A stretch of DNA of 64,000 bases from Prorocentrum cordatum (Eukaryota; Sar; Dinophyceae; Prorocentrales; Prorocentraceae), in contig CAUYUJ010006558.1 of assembly GCA_963575745.1 (NCBI GenBank), positions 2,501 through 66,500 on the forward strand. Reading direction: 5' to 3'. Below the pieces are notes generated by a model, which saw nothing but the letters and a program-made list of their open reading frames with translations, was not told where the DNA came from and made no database searches. Of the stretch, positions 9,804 to 20,918 are shown piece after piece (the first letter of the stretch is position 1; each line of letters begins with the position of its first letter). A program made the position numbers and the translations under genes.

Positions 9804-11574
9804 CAAGATGCGGCGACGGTCTAGAAAGACTTCTATCAATCATGATCAATCAGCAAACCGCACCATCCCTCTATGCCCCCACGGATGCACGCCATGAGCC
9901 CCAGTCGACCTTAATCCTGCATTCTCCTCTCAGCAAACCCTCTCAATCCCTTTCCTTTCCACACCCTTTTTGGCGGACCAATGGAATCACATTCCACGCG
10001 GCAGAGGAGCTGTTGCGGGCGCGGTGGACGAATTCCACTCGGCATGCAACGCGAAAAAGTATGTTCGTTGTCGACGCGGTGGACGTGTTCCACCCGGCGT
10101 GCAACCATGAAACATACAGACGGCCGCAGGTCGAAATAGGATTTCGCATGATCCCACTTCAGCTGCCTACATACCCTTTGTTTCATTCCCAGGGGGGCGC
10201 CTCGAGAAAACAACTCACACACGTACAGCAGCAGCTCGTGTGTCCACCGGGGGGAGGAGGGGGGGGCGGGCCCCAGTGCTTAATCAACCCGGTTGAAGCA
10301 ACCGCTTTAAGCAGCCAAGATCTGGTCTTTGGGGAGGAGGGAGCGGGGGCCCGCGCCGATCGGCGAAACAAGACATAAGAAACATCTACGTACCTCTCAA
10401 GACGGCTCAATGGGCCCGATTTCGGCACACCCCTCACGCACTCTACGCCTATCCAAGGCCTAGACGACCCAGAGCGTCCAAGGCCCCGCGACGAAAATCT
10501 TTACAACGATGGGCTGTCGTGAAGGGTTCTATGGTGCGCCCACCTTCGTCGTGCAACCACCGCGCAAAATTTGCCAACACTGGGCCACCCTGAAGGTTTG
10601 AACGGTACGCGCCAAAAAAAATCGACAACGAAATGATCGATCCGACGGTCTTCCCAGTACCGCGGCGACTGCCGGGACTGATCCGAGTATTCGCTTCCTT
10701 CGTGGCGGCCCTGAAAAAAAGTACACCCACCTCAAAAAGCCAACGTCTCGCGTGAGATATCCCCGAATGCTGACCGCAAGTGGGCAAATGTCCCACCCCG
10801 TGGTCGCTCCCCATTGTGGCGCCCAGCAACGTTTGTTGCGACATCGCGAACACCACGCGGCCCTGAAAAAGACGCGCCTACATCCGTGAAACAAGCGAAC
10901 CGCTGGAGACATCCCCACAATCTGGGCACGAACCGGTAAGTGTCCTAATTATCCCCTGGCGGCACCCCCTTGTGTTGCCCAAGTGCGAGGCCTGTCACAT
11001 CGCGATAATTCTGATCGTGATATGGAAAAGGAAGGAGGAGGAGGAGGGAGTGAGTAGACGGAGGCGCGACACGGATAACAAGAATTCACGACGCAAAACA
11101 CGGAAATAAACGCCGCAACATATTCCACGAGACGTGCAACTGCCTGCACAATGATCCGTTATCACCGTCGCACCCTTGATCCGCACGCGTTCGACGGAAA
11201 CTGGCGGCAATCAAACTGGCCCAATCTGCCAGGGCATCGCTCGTGGGGGGAGGGCCTCCTCGCCTCGGGCTGCTCTCCCGCAACCGCGCCCCGCCGTCGA
11301 CGGCGAGCGCGCGCCTTGTGGGTGCCCTGACCGTCCCGGGCGGCCGCCGCAGGCCCGAACGTGCGTTTGATTCGCCCATGTCGTCCAGCCCGCCCATCTG
11401 AACCAAGAAAGCCGGTTTCTGCTGAGACATCCTCACGATTCGCTCTTAAACTTAAGCTGGCCACGGCGTGCAGGTGACGCTGGCGGTGTGCTGCCCGCGC
11501 CGAGGCGAGAGCGCCGTTTGGACGGACTTTCGGCCATTGTACGGTTCGGCCCGCATAGTACGCTATGTTATCAA
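9804..11574. other. Unique sequence with weak ~150-bp internal repetition; no gene seen
   Basis: No convincing coding frame. Diverged similar blocks start near 10756 (GAGATATCCCC) and 10906 (GAGACATCCCC), with a weaker one near 11426 (GAGACATCCTC), suggesting an old tandem repeat. Confidence 0.4.
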
Positions 11575-11835
11575 TGCGAGGCTAAGCTATGCGGTGTGAT
11601 GCGATGCGATACTATGCTGTGCGATGCGATGCTATGCTATGCTATGCTACGCCATACTGTGCCATGCGATGATCTGCTAGTATATGCGACGCGATGCGAT
11701 GCGATGCTATGACATGCTATGCGATGCTATGCTATGCTATGCTATGCTACGCGATGCTCGTCTATGCTGTGTTGTGCGATGCTATGCGATGCTATGCTAT
11801 GCTCTGCTGTGCGATGCAATGCTATGTTGTAGCTC
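11575..11835. repeat. (GCTAT/GCGAT)n pentanucleotide array
   Basis: Near-perfect 5-bp periodicity (GCTAT, GCGAT, GCTGT variants). Frames read as Met-Leu-Cys-Tyr-Ala peptides are not genes. Confidence 0.95.
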
Positions 11836-12019
11836 CAGTTGGTTCCCCTTCCTCACCCCCACCACCACACGCACAACCTCTTTATCACCCGAAGGGTGGT
11901 CGTACATGTAGGTATACACTGGCAGGATCTCGCGGCCAGAGATACAACCGCCTCGCGCACACTTGCCTGGAGCGGGGAGGGATGGGGAGGAATCTGGGAG
12001 GAGCGGGGAGGGGTGCAGA

Positions 12020-12470
12020 GTGAGGTGTCTTGTGGGCCTCTTGGACTGTCTCAGAGCGCTCTGGGATCCACAGGCGCCTACGGAGGTCGTCTTGGAGGGC
12101 TCTGTGGGACGTTTTGGGGCGATCCTGGGAGCTTCTTGGACCGTCTTGGAGGCCTTGTTGGGATGTCTTGCGGCGCTCTTGGGGTTCTCTGAGGCCGTCG
12201 TGGACGCTATTAATACAAAGCGCATATGCCCAAAATAGACGCTTCCCAAAGGAATTAGGGCGATGTGTGTTCCTTGCGGCCCTCATAAGTGTCCTCTTGA
12301 AGCCCTCTTCAAGCGCTTGGGGGGCCTCTCGGGCCGTCTTGAAGCCATCATGGGCGTCTTGACGAACTCTTGGACCGTCTCGGAAGCCTCCTGGACCGTC
12401 TGGGGAGCGCCTTCGGGCCCTCCGAAAGCCCCCCGAAGGACCCCGAGGGACACAGTGGGCACCGCGGGGG
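12020..12470 (+). repeat. L-repeat array (CTTGGGGCC-rich), with hinge at about 12210-12265
   Basis: Imperfect 15-30 bp units such as GTCTTGGGGGCCTCTTGG. A non-GT-rich hinge (TTAATACAAAGCGCATATGC) interrupts it. Translations read Gly-Ala-Ser-Trp-type low complexity in every frame and are not taken as genes. Confidence 0.85.
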
Positions 12471-12582
12471 GAGGGGGGAGTTTGGGAAAAGTGGGCAGCC
12501 TCGGGCCCCAGGGGTCTGGTCGCGGGGTCCGCATGGTGATGGGCAACTATGATGAGCGCTTGCGCGCTGCAGTCAGATCCAC

Positions 12583-12604
12583 CTTGAGCCAAAATGGCTA
12601 CGGA
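12583..12604 (-). other. Exact dinoflagellate spliced-leader (DinoSL) sequence
   Basis: Read on the minus strand this is a 22-nt match, D followed by CCGTAGCC, ATTTT, GGCTCAAG, to the leader trans-spliced to dinoflagellate nuclear mRNAs. The base after the leader is GT (GTGGATCTG), as needed at the donor of an SL RNA gene, but a reintegrated mRNA would also carry the leader. Downstream on the minus strand no convincing ORF follows. SL RNA genes are usually 50-60 nt and clustered; only one copy is seen here, so a retroposed relic and a solitary SL gene both remain open. Confidence 0.8.
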
Positions 12605-13230
12605 TGCTCGTGGGGCGTCTTTGGGGGCTCCTGTGGGGCCTCGTGGAGCCTCTAGGAGGCCTCTAGGGGGCCTCTTGGGCTCTCTTGGGGTCTCTTGGGG
12701 CCTCCTGGAGGCCTACTGGGGCGGAAGGCTCGAATTGTCGGTTCGTGTTCCCCCTCTTGAGCCCCTCTTGGGGCCCTCTTGAGGCGATCTTGGGCGCCTC
12801 TAGGGCCGCCTTGGGGCACTTTTTGGGCCATCTTGGGGGCTCTCTCTATTGCGCCGTCGTGGCGCCCTCTTTGGGTGCCTCTTGGGCCGTCTTGAGCTGG
12901 TTTCTGGGGCCTCATGGGCTGTCTTGAACCGTTGGAAGCACGAAACAGCGAGAACACGAAAAACCTTCAAAAACCATTGAGGAAACCTACTTGCTTCGCC
13001 TCCTGAGTGCCTCGTGGGAGCACTGTCGATGGCATCTAAGCCATCTTCAAGCTCTCTTTGGCTGTCTTCAAAGCCATGTTGGACCAATTTTGGAACGCTC
13101 TTGTGCGGTCTTGGGCTCTCTCGGACCGGTCGTGGGCCATCAAGGCGCCCTCTTGGACGTCTCTCGGCCCCTTTTGACGTTTTTTGGCGCCCCCCGCTGG
13201 GCCCGAAACGGTCAGACGAAAAATCAGTGC
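12605..13230 (+). repeat. L-repeat array with hinge at 12930-12990
   Basis: CTTGGGGCC-type units starting immediately at the 5' side of the DinoSL; hinge is AAACAGCGAGAACACGAAAA. Confidence 0.85.
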
Positions 13231-13259
13231 ACTTCGGAGGGCCCAGGACCCCCTACCCA

Positions 13260-13266
13260 TTATACG

Positions 13267-13311
<45 letters not shown>

Positions 13312-13570
13312 ACGTGTGTATATACATACTTACACATATATACGAAATATTATGCATACATAAACCAGCACATCATATATATATATATATATGTGTGTAT
13401 AGGTATGTGTATACATATATATGTATATATGTGTGTGTTCATATATACATACATACATACATACATACATACATACATACATACATACATACATACACAC
13501 ACATACATACATGCATGCATGCATGCATGCATGCATACATACATACATACATGCACATACATACATACAT
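13260..13570. repeat. (TA)n/(TACA)n/(TGCA)n microsatellite
   Basis: Compound microsatellite between two L-repeat blocks. Confidence 0.95.
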
Positions 13571-14110
13571 TTTGGAGGGCTCTTGGGCTGTGTATTGGCC
13601 GTGTTGGGCCCATCTGGGGCCACGTTCGGGCCGTCAGGGCCGCCTTGGGGCCTCCCGCTCCCGCCGTGGGGCCCAGCATGGGCCTGTCCTGGGGCTCTCT
13701 TGGGCCGTCTGAGGCTCGTCCCAGGCAATTTTCGGGCTCCCTTGGGCAATCTTGGTGCTCTGTTGGAGGTCTTTTCGGCGGTTTGGGGGCGTCGTCGGCT
13801 GTCGTAGAGCGCCGGGAGGTCGAAAACGCGAGACACCGAAAAACATTTCAAAAACCAACGGAAATAAAGGATTTGAGCCTCTTCGGGCTCTCGGGATGCT
13901 TCTCGGAGCTCTCTTGAGGCCTCTTGGAGGCCTCTTGGGCTGTGTATTTGCGGTGTCGAACCCATCCTGGACCACGTTAAGGCTATCTGGGCTGTCTTGG
14001 AAGGGCTTGTCGAAGTCCCCGAGGGCTTCTGGGAGCTCTCTGGGACAGTCTGGGAGCTCCAGGGCCGCTCCGGGGTGCTCTGGGAGCGGACTGGGGAACC
14101 CTGGTCCTCC
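13571..14110 (+). repeat. L-repeat array with hinge at 13805-13870
   Basis: GT/GC-rich units; hinge GAAAACGCGAGACACCGAAA, related to those at 12930 and 20470. Confidence 0.85.
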
Positions 14111-14163
14111 CATGCCCTGTCGTGGTCGCGGCCCCGGTCGCCCGGGCCTCGTGCACGGGGATA

Positions 14164-14884
14164 TCTACATCTCTCTCTCTCTATCTTATATATATATATA
14201 TACACATCGACATATACATATACGTCTGCATATACATATACATTTCCATATGCAACTACATCAACATCTACAGCTACATCTACATCTACATATGACATAC
14301 ATGTAAATATAGATGTACATACTCATTTACATCTACATCTACATATACATACACGTATACGTATACAAATACATATACATGCCCATGTGTAAATACATAT
14401 ACACATGCAGATACATCTACGTATACATATGCGCATACATACACATATACATAAACATAAGCATATACACATACGCATACCTAAACCTATACATATACAT
14501 ACACATATACATATAATTATGCATACGCATATGCATGCATCTATATTTGAAAACAAAATCATACATATACACATACATATGCCTATGTACAGATGCACCT
14601 ATACACATCATGTTGCATACATATATGTGTATATATGTACATATATATATGTATTCACGTGCATTACATGTACATGTACATGCATATATGCGTTTACCTA
14701 TACAAATACATTCACATCAAGATGTGCATACACATATACATGTACATATACATGTACATATACATGTACATATACATATTCATATATATATATATACAAA
14801 CATACATATAAATATGCATATGCAAGTACATATACATTTACATATACATGTACATACGCATATACATATACATGTGCATATACG
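14164..14884. repeat. (TACATA)n hexanucleotide array
   Basis: About 720 bp of TACATA/TACACA variants. Long Tyr/Ile/His frames on both strands are repeat translations. Confidence 0.95.
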
Positions 14885-14989
14885 AGAGAGCGTGATCCAT
14901 CGCCGCTTTACTGTGGAAAATTGCCAACCTTTTCCTCCGGAACCCAGGGGTCTCCCCCCCCCCCTCCGAAAATCCCCCCACCCCCTGCT

Positions 14990-15700
14990 GTATTGGGGCC
15001 CTCTGGAGCGCGTCCTGGGCCGTATTGGGGCGGTCTCGGGAGCTTCTGAGGTCGTCAAGCACGGACCGACAGCGAAAACAAGCAATATGTTGAAGATATA
15101 CGTTATACAAAGAGAATGGGGCTATTTTGGCCCCTTGGGGCTCTCTTTGGGGCCCTATTGGGGGTCGCTTGGGGTGTCTTAGGGGCTTCTGAAGCCACCT
15201 TGAAGGCCATGTTGGGCGTCTGGGAGCGACCTTCGGGCGTCCCGGGTCTGTTCTGGAGCCTCTTGGGGCCTCCTTGGCGCCTTCTGGCGGCCTTCTGTGA
15301 GGCCCCGGGGCTCCCCGAGGGCCCCGGGGCCCACATTTGCGGTCGTCTTGGGCCCTTCGTGGGCCGTCCTGGAGCTCTCTGGGGCTGTATTGGGGCCCTC
15401 TGGGGCGCGTCCTCGGCCGGACCGACAGCGAAAACAAGCAATATGTTAAACATATACGTTTTACGAAGGGAATGGGGTTATTTTGGCCCCTTGGGGCTCT
15501 CTTGGGGGCCCTATTGGGGGTCGCTTGGGGTGTCTTGGGGGCTTCTGAAGCCGCCTTGGAGGCCATGTTGGGCGTCTGGGAGCGACCTTCGGGCGTCCCG
15601 GGTCTGTTCTGGAGCCTTTCGGGCCTCCTTGGTGCCTTCTGGCGGTCTTCTGTGAGGCCCCGGGGCTCCCCGAGGGCCCCGGAGCCTACATTTGTGGTAG
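14990..15700 (+). repeat. Two ~355-bp L-repeat higher-order units
   Basis: Two almost identical blocks, each ending in a hinge (GACCGACAGCGAAAACAAGC at about 15062 and 15418) followed by GAATGGGG and TATTTTGGCCCCTTGGGG. The spacing shows the higher-order period. Confidence 0.9.
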
Positions 15701-15739
15701 CGGCGCCGGCCCCGGGCGCACGGACCTGGTGTGCCGTCA

Positions 15740-15950
15740 TATGAATAAATACGTATGATGTTTTCCCATGCGTATACATACACATACGTGAGATGTTACA
15801 CCATGCATATGCATACACATACGTAGATGTGATACCATGCATATGCATACACATACGTAAGCATTGACACACTGCATGTGCATGCACGCACGTAAGATGC
15901 TGTACCATGCATGTAGATACATGTACGTATGATATGAGGTCACAGATGTT
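15740..15950. repeat. ~45-60 bp tandem repeat with palindromic ATGCATATGCAT core
   Basis: Four to five units of ACCATGCATATGCATACAC plus ATACGTAAGATG. 15950-16255 shows no gene. Confidence 0.75.
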
Positions 15951-16254
15951 CATAGATATACGTGTGCTGTGGTCTCAGATATACAGATATACAACCATGC
16001 CCCCCTAGCTGAATATGATACCTATGTGTGAATCATACGGGGCGCGCATGGGTTAACATCACACATGCATAGGGCGGTGTGTCCCGACAGGCGGCTCCAC
16101 AGCCGGACAATTGTTTCAAGGGTTTTGTTTCAAGTTGTGTTTCAAGTTTTGTTTCTGGGGCGTTTCGGATTTTGTCTCTGGGCCCTGGCCTGGTTTTGTT
16201 TCTGGGCCCTGGCCAAGAGAGCCCAAGAGGCTCCCCCGGAGGCCCCAAGAGGTA

Positions 16255-16695
16255 AGAGTTGTGAGGATGCCTCAGGCGGTAGTGGCCAGACCACCTGCTC
16301 AGGGCATCTCGCAACTCAGAGTGGCGAGGGTCTCAGGCGGAAGTGGCCAGACCACCTTGGGGCAATGTATCTCCGAGGTCAGAGCTCAGTGCATCTCGGA
16401 ACCCAGAGTTGCGAGGATGTCTCAGGCGAGCGTGCCCGGACCACCATGGGGCAGGGCACCTCCGAGGTCAGAGATCGCAGGATGTCTCAGGCGAGATCGG
16501 AGTGAACACCTCACCTCAGGGCGTCTCGGAACCCAGAAATGCGAGCGTGTCTCAAGCGAAAGTGCCCGGACCACCGTGGGGCAGGGCACCTGCGAGGTCA
16601 GAGTTTCGAGGATGTCTCAGGCGAAAGCGGTCTGACCAACTCAGGTCAGGACGTCTCGGAACCCAGAGCTTTGAGGATGTCTCAGGCGAACCGGG
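16255..16695 (+). repeat. Diverged relative of the 32-bp array, ~65-bp units
   Basis: Units carry GATGTCTCAGGCGAAAG followed by a GC-rich spacer (GACCACCGTGGGGCAGGGC). The shared core with the arrays at 134-7600 suggests another locus of the same repeat family, without the transposase or protease. Confidence 0.75.
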
Positions 16696-17390
16696 CCTCC
16701 TCCTGCGCTTCCTATTCTTCCTCCTCCTCCTCCTCCTCCTCCTCCTCCTCCTCCTCCTGCTCTTCCTCCTCCTGCTCCTCCTCCTCCTCCTCCTCTTTTG
16801 CCTGGATGCTGCGCCGGTTGCGAACGCCTGCTCCTCCACGAAATTACTCCTCATCCGCCTCCCCTTGCCCATGTCCCTCCCCGCCTCCTCGCTCTTTCTC
16901 CCCCTCCTCCTCCTCCTCCTCCTCCTCCTCCTCCTCCTCCTCCTCCTCGTCGTCCTACTCCCCCCCTGTCCTGTCTTCATCCTCCCACTCCTCCTCCCTC
17001 CTCCTCCTCCGCTGGCCGAGCCGGGCCGGGCCGGGCCGAGCCGAGCCGGCGGAGGAATAGTCTGATTATGGAAGGGAGGGGGAAGAGAACGAGCAGGAGG
17101 AGGAGGAGGAGGAGGACATGGATGAGGCTCCACCTCCTACTCCTTCTGGCTCTACCCTCGGCTCGGATTGCGCTGGACGCCTGCCCGACGTTCACTCCCC
17201 CTCCTTCTCCTCCTCCTCATCCTCCCTCCTCCTTCCCGGGTGCCCAGGGGATGCCTGGATGCCCCGGTGCCGGGGTGCCTGCAGTGCCTGGGTGCCCGGG
17301 TGCCTGGGTGCCCGGGTGCCCCGGTGCCTGGGTGCCCGACAGGGGGTCTTCCGTGCGGGTCTTCCGTGCGGCGACAGTGCTCTCGCTGTT
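16696..17390. repeat. (TCC)n and (GGTGCCCGG)n low-complexity tract
   Basis: (TCC)n at about 16720-16800 and 16900-17010, a GAGCCGGGC tract near 17025, (GGA)n at 17095, and GGGTGCCCGGGTGCCTGG minisatellite at 17235-17345. Confidence 0.9.
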
Positions 17391-19417
17391 GAAGGATGCG
17401 AATCCAAGGGCGCAGTTGTACGACCGAATGTGCTGCATGAAGTGGTCGTGGGAAAGACCCGGACGAAGGAGCTGAGCCATTTCGGCCGGAGCGGGAGGCA
17501 GCAGGGGGATGCCAGCCAGGGCTCCGTACCTGCAGCACGCGCCGAAATCCTTTCTGCGTGCTGCCGGGCAACGCGCGCGTTCGGCGAAGAAGTGCAGCGC
17601 CCCGCACGTTGCGCAGGCTCCTTGAAAGTGGCCGGTCGGAGAGAGCGACGCTTTCGTAACGCGGTTGCTGCATCATTCGTCTGTCGACCACCAGCCGGCG
17701 CGGTGGCCGGTGCGTACGCCAAGAGAAGTCCCAGGCACGGGTTCTGCGAACCAGTTCCGATGCGCTGCGCAGGCGGGCGGACAGCTGGACGAGTTCGGAA
17801 GTGCTACGCGGTTGGACTTGAGGCGACACCACGGCACGGAACATTTCGGCGAATCACGTGCTCGGAGGTCATGCGGACGGCTGCCCCCACCTGCTTGCGG
17901 AGTGCTTGCAACGGATCGCTACGTGGACGGGCGTGTGGGACACCAGAAGACCCCGACGTCGGAGGATGATGGGGCCCGGCGGCGGCGGTGGCTACCGCGG
18001 CATGTCGGACGTGGTCGGGGCAGTATCCGGTGGCGTACATTGCTTTCGTCAACTTTCTGTCGCACAGTGGGAAGGAACATGTGGGTTTAAAGCAACGTTC
18101 GCACATGCCGTTGTTGTGCGGCACTGCGCGTCGCACGCCATGGCGGGCGGGGGCGCGGCAGCCGGCCTTTCCGGGCCCCTGGCAACGGGGCCCCGCGAGG
18201 CAACAGTGCCTACATTCCACCACGGTGCCGAGAGGGCCCACGCGAAAAGCGCACCCAATGGCACGATTGCTACATGGCTTCCCTTTCCGAATGCACGCGA
18301 TGCAGAGGCCGTCGGACGACTTCCGTTAAGCTACACCGTTGCACCCAGACGAGCTACAAGGGCGTTCGGCTTGCTCGTAGGATCGTTTGGAGAGGGATGG
18401 TAGTGGTTGTGGTGTGGACAGCCCACACGTTCGACATAGGCCTGCTGAACCAGGGGTGGAAAGGCCGTCGCACCTACGCGTCGCGCATGGGAAACAGGAC
18501 GAAGTGCAAAGACAACACAAAGTGTCCTCTGGCGACTCGACTACGTTCGTACGCGCGGGCGTGCGGCAGAAGTGGAGCAGGGCGGGCGGTTGGCAGACGA
18601 GGCAATGCTGTCCGTGTTGTCGAGGGGCGCGGAAGTTGCAGGTGGCCGTAGCGCAAGGAAAGACCCCGACGATGCACATGGGGCATTGCGTGCCCGTTCG
18701 AGATGTGCTTTCTTGCACCGCTGGCGCCCCGCACTTCGGAGCGCTACATCGCGAGGGCGTAGATGCAAGCGCCGTCGAAGACTGCGCTGGAGCGGCTAGA
18801 GAAGGGCTGGCGGCTGGGCCGGCTCCGCCACAGTGAGCGCGCAAATCTGGAGTTCCGGGCGCTCCTCGGCGCGAGAAGCACGCTGTGCACGGTCGACGTC
18901 CGGCTTGGCATGGGGCGCAAGTACTGTGGGCTGCATCGCTCCGTTCCTCCTGGCAGCCAGGCGATGCGCAGGCGAATTGCCGACCAGGGTTGTAGGGGCA
19001 AGAATGGTTGTTGTGATGGTTAACGCATTGCGGAAGCCGGCCTGATGCATTTTTGACCTTTTGCCGGACGTGGGAAGGACGCCCCAGCACCGCGAAGCGA
19101 CAGGGCAGGGAGCCTTCTGGGCACGGAAAGCACGGGCCAGATGATTTGTTGGTTGCCAGAAAGCGGCAGCCGACGCGGGCGTTCCTACACAAGTTCCACT
19201 CACGCGTGGTATTGTGGCATGGGTCGGAATAGTGCGTTGCGCAGAAAGTAGGCGTGACATGTGTTTTTGGCCGTCGGAAGGGTGGGGCTACAGGAGCCTC
19301 GCACTGGGGGTGGGCACACCGTGCATCTGCCGAAAGGCACCGCTTGCAAAATCTTTGACGTTCTCGTTTGTTGGTGCCTTCGACTGGGATCTGAGCTTGG
19401 ATTCCATTGCAAATTGA
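17391..19417 (-). pseudogene. Cysteine-rich repeat protein gene, frame-disrupted
   Basis: On the minus strand a frame open from about 19417 to 18326 encodes repeated zinc-finger-like modules of roughly 35-45 residues, built as C-x2-C then FPC or RPC, then another C and a C-x2-C pair: CPMCIVGVFPCATATC, LCCLCTSSCFPCATRRC, STCAPCQAGRRPCTAC, FCKRCLSADARC. Cys-rich reading resumes in other frames at 18241-17960 (MCERCFKPTCSFPLC, GYCPDHV) and about 17600-17400. No ATG starts the first block, so exons or frameshifts are needed. Spacing of the cysteines suggests metal binding; I recall similar Cys-rich repeats in dinoflagellate predicted proteins but know no function. A single multi-exon gene rather than a pseudogene is possible. 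Confidence 0.45.
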
Positions 19418-20074
19418 ATGTTATGACACGTGTGTCGCGGCCTCTCAGTAACAGCTGGAGCCACGCCCACGAATGCGGAGGTGCAGGGGGCGGCGGCTCG
19501 ACCCGCGATATGGATGGCAGCCTGCAATGCCGTAAAAGTAAGCAGGAGAATACTGACTGGTGACTGCGGAGGCAGCAGCATCATGTCTTCAGCCGATATG
19601 GGGTACGGGGTCGGTGGAGCAGGACGCGGAAGTGTAACTCGGAGACCTTGTTGGAAGCTCCGGGAACAGCCTCGGCGCTGACCTGGACCCCGTCATGGCT
19701 CCATGGATGGGCCGATGGTTGCGCACGGAAACGGAAAGAGCGCTGAAGGAACTTGCCCGAAACGGCTCATGGCACCCTTCGCTGTTGGGAGCGTGAATGT
19801 TAAGGGCTGGTTACGTCACTGCTCCCCGTCCTCCTCTCCTCCTCGTCCTCCTCCTCCTCCTCCTCCTCATCATCATCGTCAGCCTCCTCCATGTCCTCCC
19901 CGCTCTCTTCAATCTGCCGCTCCTTCTCTTCCTACACCTCGTTCTCGTCCTTCCTCACCTCGAGTCACTCCCCAGTCCTCCTCATCCTTCGCTCCCCTTC
20001 CATCCTTGTCATCAGCATCCCTCGCCACCATTACTTACGCCTCCTCATCATCATAATGTATGGTGTGGCTCTCG
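19418..20074. other. No gene seen; (TCC/CTC)n tract
   Basis: Mixed sequence, then CTCCTC-rich low complexity at 19830-20055. Confidence 0.5.
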
Positions 20075-20526
20075 CGTGGCCATCATTGGGCTGTCTTGGG
20101 GCCTCGCATAACCCTCCCGGGGTCAGTTTTTGGAGGCATACTGGAAGTCTCTGGGGCGTATTGGGAGGAGTTGTTGGGCCTCTTGGGAGCCTCCGGGGAG
20201 CCTTTTGGGGGGCGCTTGGGTGGCCTCGGGGGGCTTCTTGCGGCCTCGTGGGGCCCTCTTGGGGTCCGCTGGGCTCGCTTAGGCAATCTTGAGGCCATGT
20301 CGGGGCCCTCCTGGGGCCGTCTTGGGCGACTCCTGCGCCGTCCTGGGGCGCTCTTGGACCGTCTTGGGACGCCTTTGGGGGCGTCTTGGGCCGTCTTGGG
20401 CCCGGCTTAAGGGTCTCTTGGGCCGTCCTGGGGCCCTCTTGGGGGCCTCTTGGGCCGTCTTGGAGCGTCGGAAAGCAAAAAAAAGCAAGAACGCGAAAAA
20501 CATCGAAAGAACCAATGACAAATCAG
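20075..20526 (+). repeat. L-repeat block, left half of the target of the YR retroelement
   Basis: GTCTTGGGGC-type units ending in a hinge (GCAAGAACGCGAAAAACATC) and AATGACAAATCA, where the retroelement begins. The right half of the same repeat resumes at 26796. Confidence 0.85.
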
Positions 20527-20632
20527 GCCTTCTATTTTTCTCCAGCACAAGCTTGAGAGGGCGCTGGGGCGAGGCATCGGCAACAGTGACAACAGAACGC
20601 AGCAGCATCGAACAAGTAAAAAACTCTGGGCC
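20527..20632 (-). repeat. Split direct repeat B, outer copy (3' end of element)
   Basis: 106 bp, matches 20773-20878 with one mismatch (C against A in GCGCTGGGG[C/A]GAGG). Confidence 0.95.
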
Positions 20633-20696
20633 TGTTAAATTCTGAATTCGTGTGGGATTGAAAAGCGGAAGAGCAGAGAAGGGAGGGGGGGTCGGG

Positions 20697-20772
20697 CGGC
20701 TCGCACGGCTGATTAGAGCCAACGGTTGCGGATCACCAAATTGACAGGCCAACCCGATAAACTATCTCCAAG
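20697..20772 (-). repeat. Split direct repeat A, internal copy
   Basis: 76 bp, identical to 26720-26795; begins CGGCTCGCACGGCTGATTAG. Confidence 0.97.
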
Positions 20773-20878
20773 GCCTTCTATTTTTCTCCAGCACAAGCTT
20801 GAGAGGGCGCTGGGGAGAGGCATCGGCAACAGTGACAACAGAACGCAGCAGCATCGAACAAGTAAAAAACTCTGGGCC
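20773..20878 (-). repeat. Split direct repeat B, internal copy
   Basis: 106 bp directly abutting repeat A; begins GCCTTCTATTTTTCTCCAGC. Confidence 0.97.
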
Positions 20879-20918
20879 ATATTCACGTCCAGATTCATTA
20901 GTGCACTGGCAATGCCGC

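Noticed and set aside
11885-12592. 235-codon minus-strand ORF beginning within the DinoSL
   Set aside because: Starts at TTG, is Pro/Arg/Gly low complexity from L-repeats, and shows no protein motif.
13330-14298. Tyr/Val/Cys-rich long ORFs over microsatellites
   Set aside because: TACA and TATA repeats read in six frames; no coding signature.
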